Assembly: GCA_037447655.1 (NCBI GenBank)
Contig: JBBHKE010000880.1
Location: forward strand, 64,001-128,000
DNA: 64,000 bases
Reading direction: 5' to 3'
DNA from: Zygnema cylindricum
Taxonomy: Eukaryota; Streptophyta; Zygnematophyceae; Zygnematales; Zygnemataceae
The position numbers and the translations under genes were made by a program. Below the pieces are notes generated by a model. It had not been told where the DNA came from. It ran no database searches and was given only the letters and a program-made list of their open reading frames with translations. Position 1 is the first letter of the stretch; each line of letters opens with the position of its first letter. Shown one piece after another: positions 23,701-30,875 of the stretch.

Positions 23701-25852
23701 ACTCCAATCACCACCTTCCACAGATGGCGCAACACCAGCTGTGTCTTAATATATTTCTTCCAAGTAGCATAGTTACTGCCATGAATAAGGCAAATTTATT
23801 GAGCATAGAGTACATATTCTCTTGCGGGTCTTCCTCATCCAAGTCTGAGACATCGTCAACAACAAATTTCCCTTTCTTCATTTCTCCTTTCGCCCCTCAT
23901 CATCATCCCCTCTATCGAGACTACCGCCATTTAGATCTAGATCCAAATTGCCTCCAGATTGTTGCAAGGCCTTCCGGTCAAATTCCGAGAATTGCTTAAC
24001 CAAATAACAAAAAAGTTTCTCAAAAAAGGGATCCTAGCCGCTCCTCAGTTATTTCGGTCCTTCCATTTTTATCTTGGTTGAAAGGATTGAGAGGAAGAAG
24101 TTCTTCAAAACCACCAAAGCTAACTTCGTTTTTTTTCTAGGAGGATCTTTAGGAGGTGGATCTTCCCAAGAATCCATAGGAAGGGCGTTCTATAGGGAAG
24201 GAGTAAAATCAAAAGACTATTTCCCCCCATTACTGCTTCACTCTCCACCACTACACAACACTTTGAGCACTAATCCTGCTCTGATAAAAATTGATAGGAT
24301 CTATAAAAAGAAGGTCACACTCCACCACTACACAACAATTTGAGCACTAATCCTGATCCAATACAAATTGATAGGATCTATAAAAAAAAGGTAACAACAG
24401 AAGCAAAAACATTTCAAAGGATACAAAAATCTGGCCAGAGTCCTATATTTAGAAATATTTTATTCAATTTCAATAAATAGGATGTATTTCCCTCCTCACT
24501 CATTGCATATATCCCACTAAGCCCAATAAAGGAATAATCTCGTGCAAAAAAAAATAAAAAGCAACCAAAAACTAAACATGCCACAAAAGATAAACAAATG
24601 CATATTTAAGTGCATCGGCCATAGATTTACCCATCTAAGTTTCCTTATAAGCTACGGCTTCTGAGTGAACTGATAAGCTGAACTAATAAGCTGAAACAGC
24701 AAAGTACCAAATGAAACGTATCACCATGTCAACATAGAATTTGAAATCGAATCTTATTCGAAGAGCTAAAATATCGTTGAAATGTGTGGACGCTCGATTC
24801 TTCACAATACACGTAACATTGTATTCTCGCTTTTGGATACTGTTGGTGTGCATATCTTTGTTTTTATTTGCATTATTTTTTTCAGTAAATGTACGAACAA
24901 AAAATTGAAGAGAGAGACAAAAAGAGAAAGAAAGAAAAAAGAAACAGAGTGAGAACAAAAAAGAAAAAGGACTTACAACAATTTGAGTTTTGGCAATCTA
25001 CAGATGGAATCTGGAAGAGGTCCCGTCAATTCATTACGAGACAACCATCTATAAGAAGAAAAAAAAAGGAAAAAAAAATATAAATAGTTAACTTTCTCGA
25101 AGATTCTACCTTTGAAAATTAAAAATATGATCGAACCTTTTTTTTATAATTTTGTATTGGAGGAAACATGTATCGCAAATGAAACAACGCAGTCAAATTA
25201 ATTTCATGTTCTTGTTGATATAACATCAATACCAGAAAAGCATTATATGAAACAAATTAGAACGTTACTTTGGAAATCCATTCGATAATCTATTTTAATA
25301 TGATAGTTAAATCACAAAAAAATAAAAAATAAACAATCGGCAATTTATTTGATTTCTCATTTTAAAATCAATATTTATCCCCAAATACATATTTAGTTGC
25401 AAAAAAACATGACGCATATATATATGCATTCATAAATTTATCCAATAGTACTTATTTACTACAGCAAACGCAAACAGAAAACAATCTAAAAGAAACAAGG
25501 CAAAAACTTATAAAAATCTCCAAACATTGACAACTTTTTATCGTACTAGATTTGTAAATGAATCGCAAAAAACTAAACCATACAGATTCTACACCATAAT
25601 ACAAAAACAGTAAAAGTATAGAAATGATACCAAAAATATACAAAGAGAGAGTGCGAAAATAATGAAAATAACACCGCATCACATAACCAAGAGAAAGGCA
25701 TATTACATAGATTTCTATGTAACATACATAAAACTCTTTTCCTTTCTTCAAAACTTCACTCACAACTCTTCCAGTCCTGTGAGGTCGCCAATCTCCGGAG
25801 CGATTTCGCCACTCAATCCAGCAGCGTCAAGGTAACTGTTCCCACATCCCAT
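2393..25852 (-). CDS. LRR-EGF-PAN multi-exon gene
   Basis: Predicted extracellular or surface recognition protein. Ten minus-strand exons join by GT..AG sites: 25764-25852, 24977-25048, 15350-15421, 12662-12733, 11591-11659, 9480-9551, 8434-8505, 7936-8007, 5166-5449 and 2393-2784. Their lengths sum to 1266 nt, an open frame of 421 residues. Order: remnant of an N-cap (Trp-x-x-x-Cys just before the chosen ATG), eight plant-type LRRs (LTGSIP-like cores), an LRR C-cap, one six-cysteine EGF-like domain, a Pro/Ser linker and a PAN/Apple domain. No signal peptide or membrane segment is visible. The true 5' exon is probably missing, lost, or hidden in the purine-rich tract beyond 25852. More exons may follow 2393. 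The splice model is inferred, with no transcript evidence. The ligand is unknown; LRR, EGF and PAN modules generally mediate protein or carbohydrate binding. Confidence 0.8.
2785..5165. other. Intron between EGF and PAN exons
   Basis: A 2.4-kb AT-rich intron on the LRR-gene strand. It contains two diverged copies of a roughly 75-bp segment (near 2878 and 3238) and several unassigned short frames, including 3639-3914 and 3918-4247. No domain was recognised. The flanking donor (gtacgt) and acceptor (cag) are in matching phase, so direct splicing across it is plausible. Confidence 0.55.
2878..3325 (+). repeat. Diverged direct repeat pair (about 75 bp each)
   Basis: The segments starting near 2878 and 3238 share TAAATTGCAAA, then GATGTG or AATGTG, a purine-rich GGAGGA core and a GATGGG stretch, in the same order and spacing. 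Read on the plus strand both give a K-L-Q-x-x-V peptide followed by a Gly-rich run, so they could be copies of an old exon. No functional reading is supported. Confidence 0.4.
5166..5449 (-). CDS. Exon: LRR C-cap plus EGF-like domain
   Basis: Acceptor TGTTCCAG and donor gtacgt bound a 284-nt exon. It opens with a half LRR (ISSNYLTGSV), which lacks a full repeat. A CDEL...NNCF segment typical of LRR C-terminal caps follows, then an EGF-like module with six cysteines in order: FC-x8-C-x5-C-x10-C-x-C-x12-C. The entry phase (one base, then codons) equals that of the LRR exons and the exit phase matches the PAN exon. Aspartates in the DDD run before the last cysteine could be solvent exposed. I see no complete calcium-binding signature. 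Confidence 0.8.
5450..7935. other. Intron, no gene seen
   Basis: An AT-rich 2.5-kb intron between the last full LRR exon and the C-cap/EGF exon. Near 7100 and 7205 the phrase ATCAAAATAGGAGTCA recurs in a short direct duplication. Four copies of an 8-bp unit (AGAGCTTA) sit at about 7597-7628. A short cysteine-rich plus-strand frame (7332-7559) is discussed as a finding. Confidence 0.5.
7936..8007 (-). CDS. LRR exon 8 (72 nt)
   Basis: Exon with acceptor CAACAG and donor gtacaa. It encodes one 24-residue repeat with core SLSGNVPPSFGDL. The donor is the weakest of the series (gtacaa rather than gtaagt), but exact 72-nt length and shared phase support it. Confidence 0.75.
8434..8505 (-). CDS. LRR exon 7 (72 nt)
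   Basis: Acceptor TCGCAG, donor gtaagt. One repeat with core FLTGSIPSSIGQL. The Asn of the xxNxLxG consensus is present (YDNFLTG). Confidence 0.85.
8770..9092. repeat. Intronic polypyrimidine/polypurine tract
   Basis: Plus strand is almost purely C/T (CCCTCC, TCTCC words), so the transcribed LRR gene strand is G/A. Open frames in both directions here are compositional artefacts. Confidence 0.8.
9480..9551 (-). CDS. LRR exon 6 (72 nt)
   Basis: Acceptor TTTCAG, donor gtaagt. One repeat with core QLTGSIPASISQM. It matches the plant-type LTGxIP signature best of the series. Confidence 0.88.
9552..11590. other. Intron, no gene seen
   Basis: AT-rich intron. Between about 10240 and 10510 there are loosely repeated phrases (TTAAAATTCAT followed by a GGAAA and TTCATTTTC segment) that look like a decayed tandem repeat of about 80-100 bp. 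Nothing coding was recognised. Confidence 0.45.
11591..11659 (-). CDS. LRR exon 5 (69 nt)
   Basis: Acceptor GGACAG, donor gtaagt. This is the only repeat exon of 69 nt, giving a 23-residue repeat with core RLSGSIPNFDQL, one residue shorter after the IP. Phase is unchanged because the loss is exactly one codon. Confidence 0.82.
11930..12265. repeat. Intronic polypyrimidine/polypurine tract
   Basis: The plus strand is a CTCCC-type pyrimidine run that ends in a nearly regular CCCTCT hexamer microsatellite at about 12210-12255. Glu/Gly and Pro/Leu frames across it are low-complexity artefacts. Confidence 0.8.
12662..12733 (-). CDS. LRR exon 4 (72 nt)
   Basis: Acceptor GTCGCAG, donor gtacgt. One repeat with core QFTGSIPPSINEI, preceded by WLSAN. 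Same phase as its neighbours. Confidence 0.87.
12734..15349. other. Intron, no gene seen
   Basis: A 2.6-kb AT-rich intron without recognisable motifs, open frames of note or mobile-element termini. Confidence 0.5.
15350..15421 (-). CDS. LRR exon 3 (72 nt)
   Basis: Acceptor TTTAAAG, donor gtaagt. One repeat with core KLSGTVPECIGKM, the only LRR exon with a Cys after the P-E. The upstream intron is the 9.6-kb one loaded with retroelements. Confidence 0.82.
15422..16539. other. Intron flank with old LTR remnant
   Basis: About 16130-16300 resembles 24470-24650: shared phrases include CACTC-CAT, ATCCCA-TAAGCCC, GCAACA, TGCCACAAAAGAT and CAAATGCA. I read these as the two decayed LTRs of an old minus-strand copia element interrupted by the younger element at 16540-20997. 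The 138-codon plus frame at 15840-16256 covers this and is probably not a gene. Confidence 0.4.
16540..17729 (-). repeat. 3' LTR of family-A element
   Basis: About 1190 bp, ending plus-strand TTCCAACA, which is the reverse complement of the TGTTGGAA start. It keeps ATGGAGCC near its inner end, where the 5' LTR copy has ACGGAGCC. This supports an ancestral gag start codon within the LTR. Confidence 0.82.
18041..18322 (-). pseudogene. RT C-terminus / RNase H remnant (family A)
   Basis: The frame contains EKYILGIKIESD, matching the copia RT segment usually written as (A)KYxLGIQ-type. Then, after an apparent deletion, NLGENGFDITHGSDA and LTFGYVL correspond to the start of copia RNase H (D-x-T-x-x-SDA...GYV). 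The catalytic YVDD region and all of integrase are absent. Confidence 0.65.
18560..19774 (-). pseudogene. Copia gag remnant (family A)
   Basis: Starting next to the 5' LTR, the reading runs FQVMGQPF, then PMFDGTDFIYW, typical of the copia gag N-terminus. Further on, KLSNEYEDIIYCMQ (18932-19195 frame) resembles the gag helical region, and FCCREPGYYIVECP (about 18730) is a decayed CCHC knuckle. Several frameshifts and stops separate the pieces. The ATG is mutated (ACG) in this copy, so it is dead. Confidence 0.7.
19738..19748 (-). promoter_or_regulatory. Primer-binding site, half-tRNA type
   Basis: The minus strand reads GGTTATGGGCC immediately after the LTR. This is complementary to GGCCCAUAACC of the initiator-tRNA anticodon stem-loop, as in Drosophila copia. 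Confidence 0.75.
19749..20997 (-). repeat. 5' LTR of family-A element
   Basis: About 1249 bp, with minus-strand start TGTTGAAATT and end ...TTTCA. It contains GTACGG words and a CCATGGCT segment shared with the family-A LTRs at 40.4 and 41.4 kb. Confidence 0.82.
20878..21224. repeat. Tandem duplication across an LTR/flank junction
   Basis: About 172 bp (20881-21051) is repeated almost exactly at 21053-21224. The unit contains the LTR end (...TTTCAACA) plus about 54 bp of flanking DNA (ACTTTCAAAATGG...). It therefore arose after insertion. Inside each unit, ACGAGTGTGAGGGCTTGGAG is itself doubled. Confidence 0.85.
21330..24400 (-). mobile_element. Old decayed copia element
   Basis: Minus-strand fragments lie in correct element order from high to low coordinate. 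They are a gag C-terminus with Asp/Gly-rich tail (about 23.8-24.0 kb), a protease-flank VLHIQQLNE (23214-23492), and an RT start ELPNRKKAFVTKWV (22336-22566). Next is the RT core with LVYIDNF, a mutated YVDD, then YILGIE (21935-22216). An RNase H piece (SIKAEYMAACHEF, about 21.4 kb) comes last. Many stops. The 3' end is cut off at the younger family-A element. The primer-site region (about 24260-24300) reads like ATCAGAGCAGG on the minus strand, the standard copia type rather than half-tRNA. Confidence 0.7.
24231..24392. repeat. Tandem duplication at the old element's leader
   Basis: Two adjacent copies of about 80 bp, each with CTCCACCACTACACAACA, TTGAGCACTAATCCTG and GATAGGATCTATAAA. Only one copy keeps the clear primer-site-like stretch. 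Confidence 0.8.
24977..25048 (-). CDS. LRR exon 2 (72 nt)
   Basis: Acceptor CTTATAG, donor gtaagt. One repeat with core ELTGPLPDSICRL. It follows exon 1 across a 715-bp intron. Confidence 0.87.
25049..25763. other. Intron 1 of the LRR gene
   Basis: AT-rich, with no motifs. A 103-codon frame at 25452-25763 is hydrophobic intronic sequence and is not supported as a protein. Confidence 0.55.
25764..25852 (-). CDS. First recognised LRR exon
   Basis: Encodes GNSYLDAAGLSGEIAPEI and GDLTGLEE, then a gtgagt donor. In-frame QWSMGC just upstream resembles the W-x-x-x-C end of a plant-type LRR N-cap, so the exon probably begins further 5'. However, the minus strand beyond 25860 is purine-rich and offers no normal acceptor. 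The nearest in-frame ATG (25850-25852) is used here as a minimal start. A start without a signal peptide would be odd for an EGF/PAN protein. Confidence 0.65.
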
Positions 25853-25860
25853 GGACCATT

Positions 25861-26598
25861 GATATACCTCCCTCTCTCCCTCTTCCTCGCTTTAACTCTC
25901 CCTCCCCCCCTTCCTCTTCCTTCCCCTCTACGTTACTCTCTTCTACTCAATCTCTGTACATCTCCCTCTCCCTCTTCGATCTCTCTCTCCCTCTTTACCT
26001 CCCTCTCCCACTCTACCTCTCCCTCTCTCTCCCTCCGCCTTTCCCCCTCCCTCGCCCTCCCCTCCCCTTTACCTCTCCCTTCCCATCTTCCTCCCCCTCT
26101 TCCTCTTCCTCTCCCTCCCATTTTCCCACTGCCTTTCCCTCTCCAACTGTCTGTCTCTCTCCATCTCCCACTCTTCCCCCCCTCTCTCCATCTCTCCCAC
26201 TCCCACTCTCTCTCCCACTACCTCTACCATCCTCGCCGCTCACCCTTTCCCCTTCCCACACTCCCTTTCCCCTTCCCACTCTCCCTTTCCCTCACTCACA
26301 TGTAAGTCGATCTCCCTCTCCCTCTCCCTCCCTTTCCTTCACACACATGTAGGTCACTCTCCCTCTCCCTCTCCCCCTCCCTCTCCCTCCCTTTCCCTCA
26401 CTCATATGCAGGTCACTCTACCTCTCCCTCTCCCTCTGCCTCACCCTCCCTTCCCCTCAAACACGTGTAGGTCACTCTCCAACGCCCGACCTCGACCTCT
26501 CCCTCTCCCTCTCCATCTCGCTCGCCCTCATTTCCCGCTCTCGGTCCCTTTCCTCTCCCTCACCATCTCCCTCTTCCTCTCCTCTCCCTCTCCCTCTC
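25861..26598. repeat. Polypyrimidine tract between divergent genes
   Basis: About 740 bp that is C/T on the plus strand (CTCCCT words). The last 320 bp contain four spaced copies of a CA(C/T)(A/G)TG(T/C)A(A/G)GTC phrase at about 26299, 26347, 26403 and 26463, each followed by a CTCCC run, so part is a 50-60 bp tandem repeat. Any promoter or 5' exons of the flanking divergent genes are buried here. Confidence 0.8.
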
Positions 26599-26601
26599 CA
26601 G

Positions 26602-27718
26602 CAAAAGGTGAACTCCCCCTTCACGAGCAAGTCTCTCACGCTCAAATGGGAGCTTTTTTTGGAGCCATGGCTCTCCGGGCTACTTCCTTCCCTCCTCCCA
26701 CCCAATGGAGTGAGGGAGAGACAAAAGCCATGGCTTCCTATTGGCCGGAACTTCGAAAATATCTTCCGGAGGACGTTTTGTTTATAGCCGATCCTGAGGG
26801 ATCGATAATGGGGGAAATTTCTCCCGTGGGAGAATCTTTTTTGGGAAACGGAGGAGATGCGGAAGTGAGAGTTGTGGGAGCCTTGAGAGAGATTTTGGAA
26901 GGAGAACATTTAGGGTTCGAAGAAACGGTGGCGGTTTTACACGATGTTTTGCCGATGAAGGGAAATAAAGGGAGAGAAGAGAGAGGGTTGGTTAGTGATG
27001 CGTTAATCGCAGCCTTTTTGATTTGTCAAAGGATGAATCGGGAGACGGATCGGGAATTAAAGGCGTATTGTATGGCGTTTAATGACGAGTTGGGTGAGTT
27101 ATGGGGAGGAGAGGGAGGGAGTGGGAGAGGGGAGAGAGTGGGAGAGGGAGAGGCAAGAGGGGAGAGCGTGGGAGGGGGGAGAGAGTGGGAGAGGGAGAGG
27201 GAGAGTATGGAGGAGGTGGAGGGAGTAGAAGAGAGGGGGTCATGCGTGAGAATGATAAATGAATTGGTCGAGTTTTGAGGAGAGGGCGAGGGGAAAAAAA
27301 ATCTTTGGGACTGGATTTGAGGGAGAGAGACTGTCAGGAGTAGGAGTGAGGGAGAAATACCGGTTTTGAAAAGAATCGGGCCAGTTTGTCTCTTTCCTCT
27401 CTCGCTTTCGTTTTCCATAGAAGAGACAATAGGTGCCCCGTGACTTACTCCTTCGTCTCCTTTGGCTCTTTTGACTCTTTCCATCTCTTTTGTATTTATT
27501 GTCATTTTGTCTCTTTTGTCGTTTTGTCTCTTTTGTCATTTTGGCTCATTTTTCTTTTAGGCCCTCCTCCTATAGCCGATGTTCGTTCTCTCACTCACTA
27601 TGGAGAACCTTACGACGGAAATACTCGATTCTTTCGACCCACACTATTTGTGGCTGCGGTTCGAGCAAGTTATGGGGAAGCTTGTCTTCTTCACGGGGTC
27701 GATTGGATGCCTCCAAAG
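26602..27718 (+). CDS. Anthranilate phosphoribosyltransferase-like, 5' part
   Basis: Two exons, 26602-27093 and 27561-27718, joined across a 467-bp intron (gtgagt ... TTTTAG) in frame. Protein landmarks in order: SHAQMGAFFGAMALRA, TQWSEGE, DVLFIADPEGSIMGE, VGALREILEGEHL, NRETDRELKAYC, then across the junction DELGPPPIADVRSLTHYGEP, YDGNTRFFRPTLFVAAVRA and LLHGVDWMPPK. This matches the plant/algal TrpD-related family (type At1g70570), which carries glycosyltransferase-family-3 folds and is usually plastid-linked (family knowledge). Whether it makes phosphoribosyl-anthranilate is not known. The N-terminal exon(s) and everything after MPPK were not found, so the gene is truncated or continues across a very long, transposon-filled intron. 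Confidence 0.88.
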
Positions 27719-28690
27719 GTAAATATGGGATTTAGTCTTGTAGTTTTGTATTTTTATATTCGAAACAATTTTAAGAGAGTCATGCTAATGGACATTGAAT
27801 TGGTCCATTTCTCATCGTTATTAGTGTTGATAACACTATTCAGTTTGTAGCCGAAAATCATGACATATAATGTAATAATACTCTTTAAGGGACTGACTGG
27901 AAATCGGCCACATCACTTTGCCCTAATTTAGTATTATTGATTCTTATTTCGCTTTCGTGCTAATCACTTCTTCACAACTGATAATGATGGGTAATGTACT
28001 TCAATTGGATGCCTCCAAATGGAAAGATAGGATTTTACTTTTTAGAGAGATCCATTCTACTTTTAAAAAACATTAAAGAAAAGAAAGTAACTGAGGTTTC
28101 ACGTTTTTTAGTGAAATTGAAGCAAAAATGGTCATATTAATTGGTAATGCCTCCCAAGGTAACGATGCAAATAATTTTTCTTAATTTTATGTTAGGGAAG
28201 TGTATTAAAATAGTCATTCTATATTAGAAAACACCAATAAGAAGGGAATAATTCATATAATATAATTCTCATAATATAATTCTAATATTTTGATTGACAC
28301 AAAAGTTGGTACTTTAAGGGGTCGATTGGGTCCCTCCAAAATGGAAATTGAGATTTAATATCTTAATTTTATGTTAAGACACTTTATTAGAAGAGTAATT
28401 GTGCACCATTAAAATAAAAAACTTTTGAGTAGAAAACGCGGATGAAAGGAAATCAATTAGTTTTCTCGTTCTCAAGTGATATTGAAGAAAAATTGGACAT
28501 TGGGTTAGAATGGATGCATGGAAATGTGAAAATGGGCTTTGAATGTTTAAATTTTCTTTAGAGAAATATATTAAAAGAGTCTTTTACTTTTGAAAAACGT
28601 CAGTAAAAGAAAAAAAGTAAGTTTTCATGATTTCAAGTTAACTTGAAAGAAAATTTGGGCATTGGTGAGGTAGTCGAGGGGTTGATTGGA
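27697..28690 (+). repeat. Degenerate tandem copies of the exon-2 end and intron start
   Basis: GATTGGATGCCTCCAAAGG at the exon-2/intron border recurs in decayed form at about 28003, 28138, 28323, 28509 and 28680. Each is followed by a GGGATTT or GAGATTT-like stretch, then TTTTATGTTA or TTTAAATTTT, a TATTAAAAGAGT-like phrase and AAAAA(C)GT(C)AGTAA. Spacing is about 135-300 bp, most often near 180 bp. Confidence 0.7.
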
Positions 28691-28775
28691 TATCATCGAA
28701 AAGTACAAACGGGATTTTTTTTTTTTTTTTAAATTTTTGATTTTGTACTCTTGTTTTTTCTTTATCTGACACGTG

Positions 28776-28990
28776 CAGGTTCCGTGAGGTCTGCGAACGG
28801 TTATTCCAAGGTTTTTTCGATTGGCTGGCCGATTTCTGGCCGTATGATTTGAATCTGAACCGTCGTTATCTGTCCAATCATTCGTACGGCTCTGAAATGA
28901 CGGCTGTCGGGCGCTCTGATTGGTCGTAAGAAGTAAACGTTTTTCTTTTCCTTTCTTTCATTTTCTTCGTCACCTTTGTTTCGTTGTGTA
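28776..28990 (+). repeat. Dispersed GTACGG-rich repeat, copy 1
   Basis: Shares with the copies near 29335 and 30590 the order CGATTTCTGGCCGT, CCGTCCAATCATT-like, TGAAATGACGGCT, GGGC(C)CTGATTGG and TTTCTTTTCCTTTCTTTC. No terminal repeats are visible, so the class is unknown. Confidence 0.65.
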
Positions 28991-29334
28991 CAATCTGAAT
29001 GTACCAGTGTACTATCTCGATGTACAGAATATTCACCGTACTATATGTTCGCCGTACTACATGTTCGCCTACAGTTTATGACGTCATGGAAACCTCTTGC
29101 GCGTCACATGATCCATGCGTATATCAAAGTCAATTATTAACGAATATTGTAGAAATTCCAGGCTGTACCGCCAACTCTCCGTACAATTTGACAAGTCAAG
29201 GTAAGTACGGCCTTTATAAAATTTGTTGGCTGACGTACATCTGTAACCTGCATATTTATCGTTTCTAGTACTCGGTCCAAAGGTCAAAGCCCGAGCGCTG
29301 GTCAGAAAAGACAAAAACGTACGTCCTTGCAAGC

Positions 29335-29500
29335 CCGGCTCCAGTGCGCCGTACGATTTTAATCTGACGCGTCCAATCATCAACCGCCCAATCGTTTGTC
29401 AACTTTGAAATGACGGCTGTCGGGCTCTGATTGGTCGCAAGAAGTAAACGTTTTTCTTTTCCTTTCTTTCATTTTCTTCGCCACGTCGCCACGTTCAGTG
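29335..29500 (+). repeat. Dispersed GTACGG-rich repeat, copy 2 (5' truncated)
   Basis: Starts within the CCGTACGATTTTAATCTGA phrase and continues with TGAAATGACGGCTGTCGGGC and AGAAGTAAACGTTTTTC as in copy 1. Confidence 0.65.
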
Positions 29501-29587
29501 CACAATCAGAATGTACTATCTGGCTGTACCGTATACGGTTCGTTGTGTATGTACGGTACTGACGTAAAAGTCGATATCCCTCTCACG

Positions 29588-30234
29588 CATAGTTCAAAAG
29601 TAGGTGAAAGTAGGCCCATACAGTATGCCTATTGTATGCAAAACATACAATATGCCCTTAAGAGTTAAGACCCATATTGTATTGGTCGAAAAATGAAAAA
29701 AAAGGTTAAGAGGGTTGAGTTGCACATCGATCGATAGAGAATTAAACGGCATGTCTAAATTTTGAAAAAAAATCGGATAAAAAATATTTTTTCTGTGAAT
29801 TTTGAGGTGTTTTTTATTTCAACCGTCAGATTTTGATGATCGGACGGTCTCTGATCAAAGTTTCGATCTTAAGAAGATCACATGAAAAGCCCATAACACA
29901 ACTTACGATAGGACAATTTGTCATATTAGTGTCTGCAATTTTGAAGGCCACACTAAATAAAGCCTCAAATTGACCAACCAGGTTGCCTGTTCGCGTTTTT
30001 TTTTTTTTTTCCGGGGTTTTTTTCCGGTGGAATGTCATCCTACGCCGCGTCAGTTCGCTAAAAAATTTCGTCAGGTGGCGTGCGCTGTACTATGATCATA
30101 CGTCATATTCGTACGATCGTACAAGGGTGTCCGCAACTCACACCCATACAATATGCCTACTCTACGCGAGTTTAGTGCCAAGTTTTGTGCGCCTACCAAA
30201 GGCCTACCATAAAAACGCCTACTTTTGAACTATG
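29588..30234. mobile_element. Non-autonomous hAT-type element 1
   Basis: 647 bp with inverted ends CATAGTTCAAAAGTAGG. They are flanked by a perfect 8-bp direct duplication, CTCTCACG, at 29580-29587 and 30235-30242. An 8-bp target duplication is the hAT hallmark (family knowledge). No transposase frame is present. The middle holds a short purine/pyrimidine run and CCCATACA(A/G)TATGCCT repeated near both ends. Confidence 0.85.
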
Positions 30235-30589
30235 CTCTCACGCTTTTCGACCCGCGGGCTCGTGATGCCAGCTAATCGCGGAACCAGAATCACGTCGATA
30301 GCTGATTTTAGTTAAAGTACTGCACCTTTCTGTCGGCTAGTGATAAAACGTTTATTGACGTGTCACACAAATGTGAATCTTTTCGCACGAGGGGGGGGGG
30401 AAGTACGCGTTATAACCGTGATTTTGATGTGTTTTTTTTTAATCATGTTTTTGCTGGGCATTGGTATTATTATTATTATTGTTATCGTTACCATTATTTT
30501 GCTCATTTTTTGGTTTTTTTGCCACTTCGTCTTTCTTTTCCTTTTGTCTTTTTCTTATTCTTCACTTTTGTTTCGTAACTGACAAGTTC

Positions 30590-30780
30590 AGGACCGCCTG
30601 GTCTAAAAACGGTTATTCATCCGATGGACGATTTCTGGCCGTCGATTATCATATGAAGCGTCGTAAACCGTCCAATCATTGGTACGACTTTGAAATGACG
30701 GCTACCGGGCCCTGATTGGCCCGGAGAAGTACACTCTTTCGTTTTCTTTCCCGTCATTTCCTTCGTCGTCAAGTCTCTCC
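30590..30780 (+). repeat. Dispersed GTACGG-rich repeat, copy 3
   Basis: Contains AAACGGTTATTC, CGATTTCTGGCCGTCGAT, CGTCCAATCATTGGTACGA and TTTGAAATGACGGCTACCGG, aligning with copy 1. Confidence 0.65.
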
Positions 30781-30875
30781 TTTTAGTTGTCACAGAGGGT
30801 ACCGTATCTTCCGTCGAGATATTTGTACGGATACATGTACGAACGGACATTTTTGGTGTACGGTGTAGTCAACAG

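Noticed and set aside
25859-26305. Long Leu/Pro/Ser and Glu/Gly/Arg frames
   Set aside because: They appear on both strands of a C/T tract and are composition artefacts. The same applies to 8702-9118 and 11874-12350.
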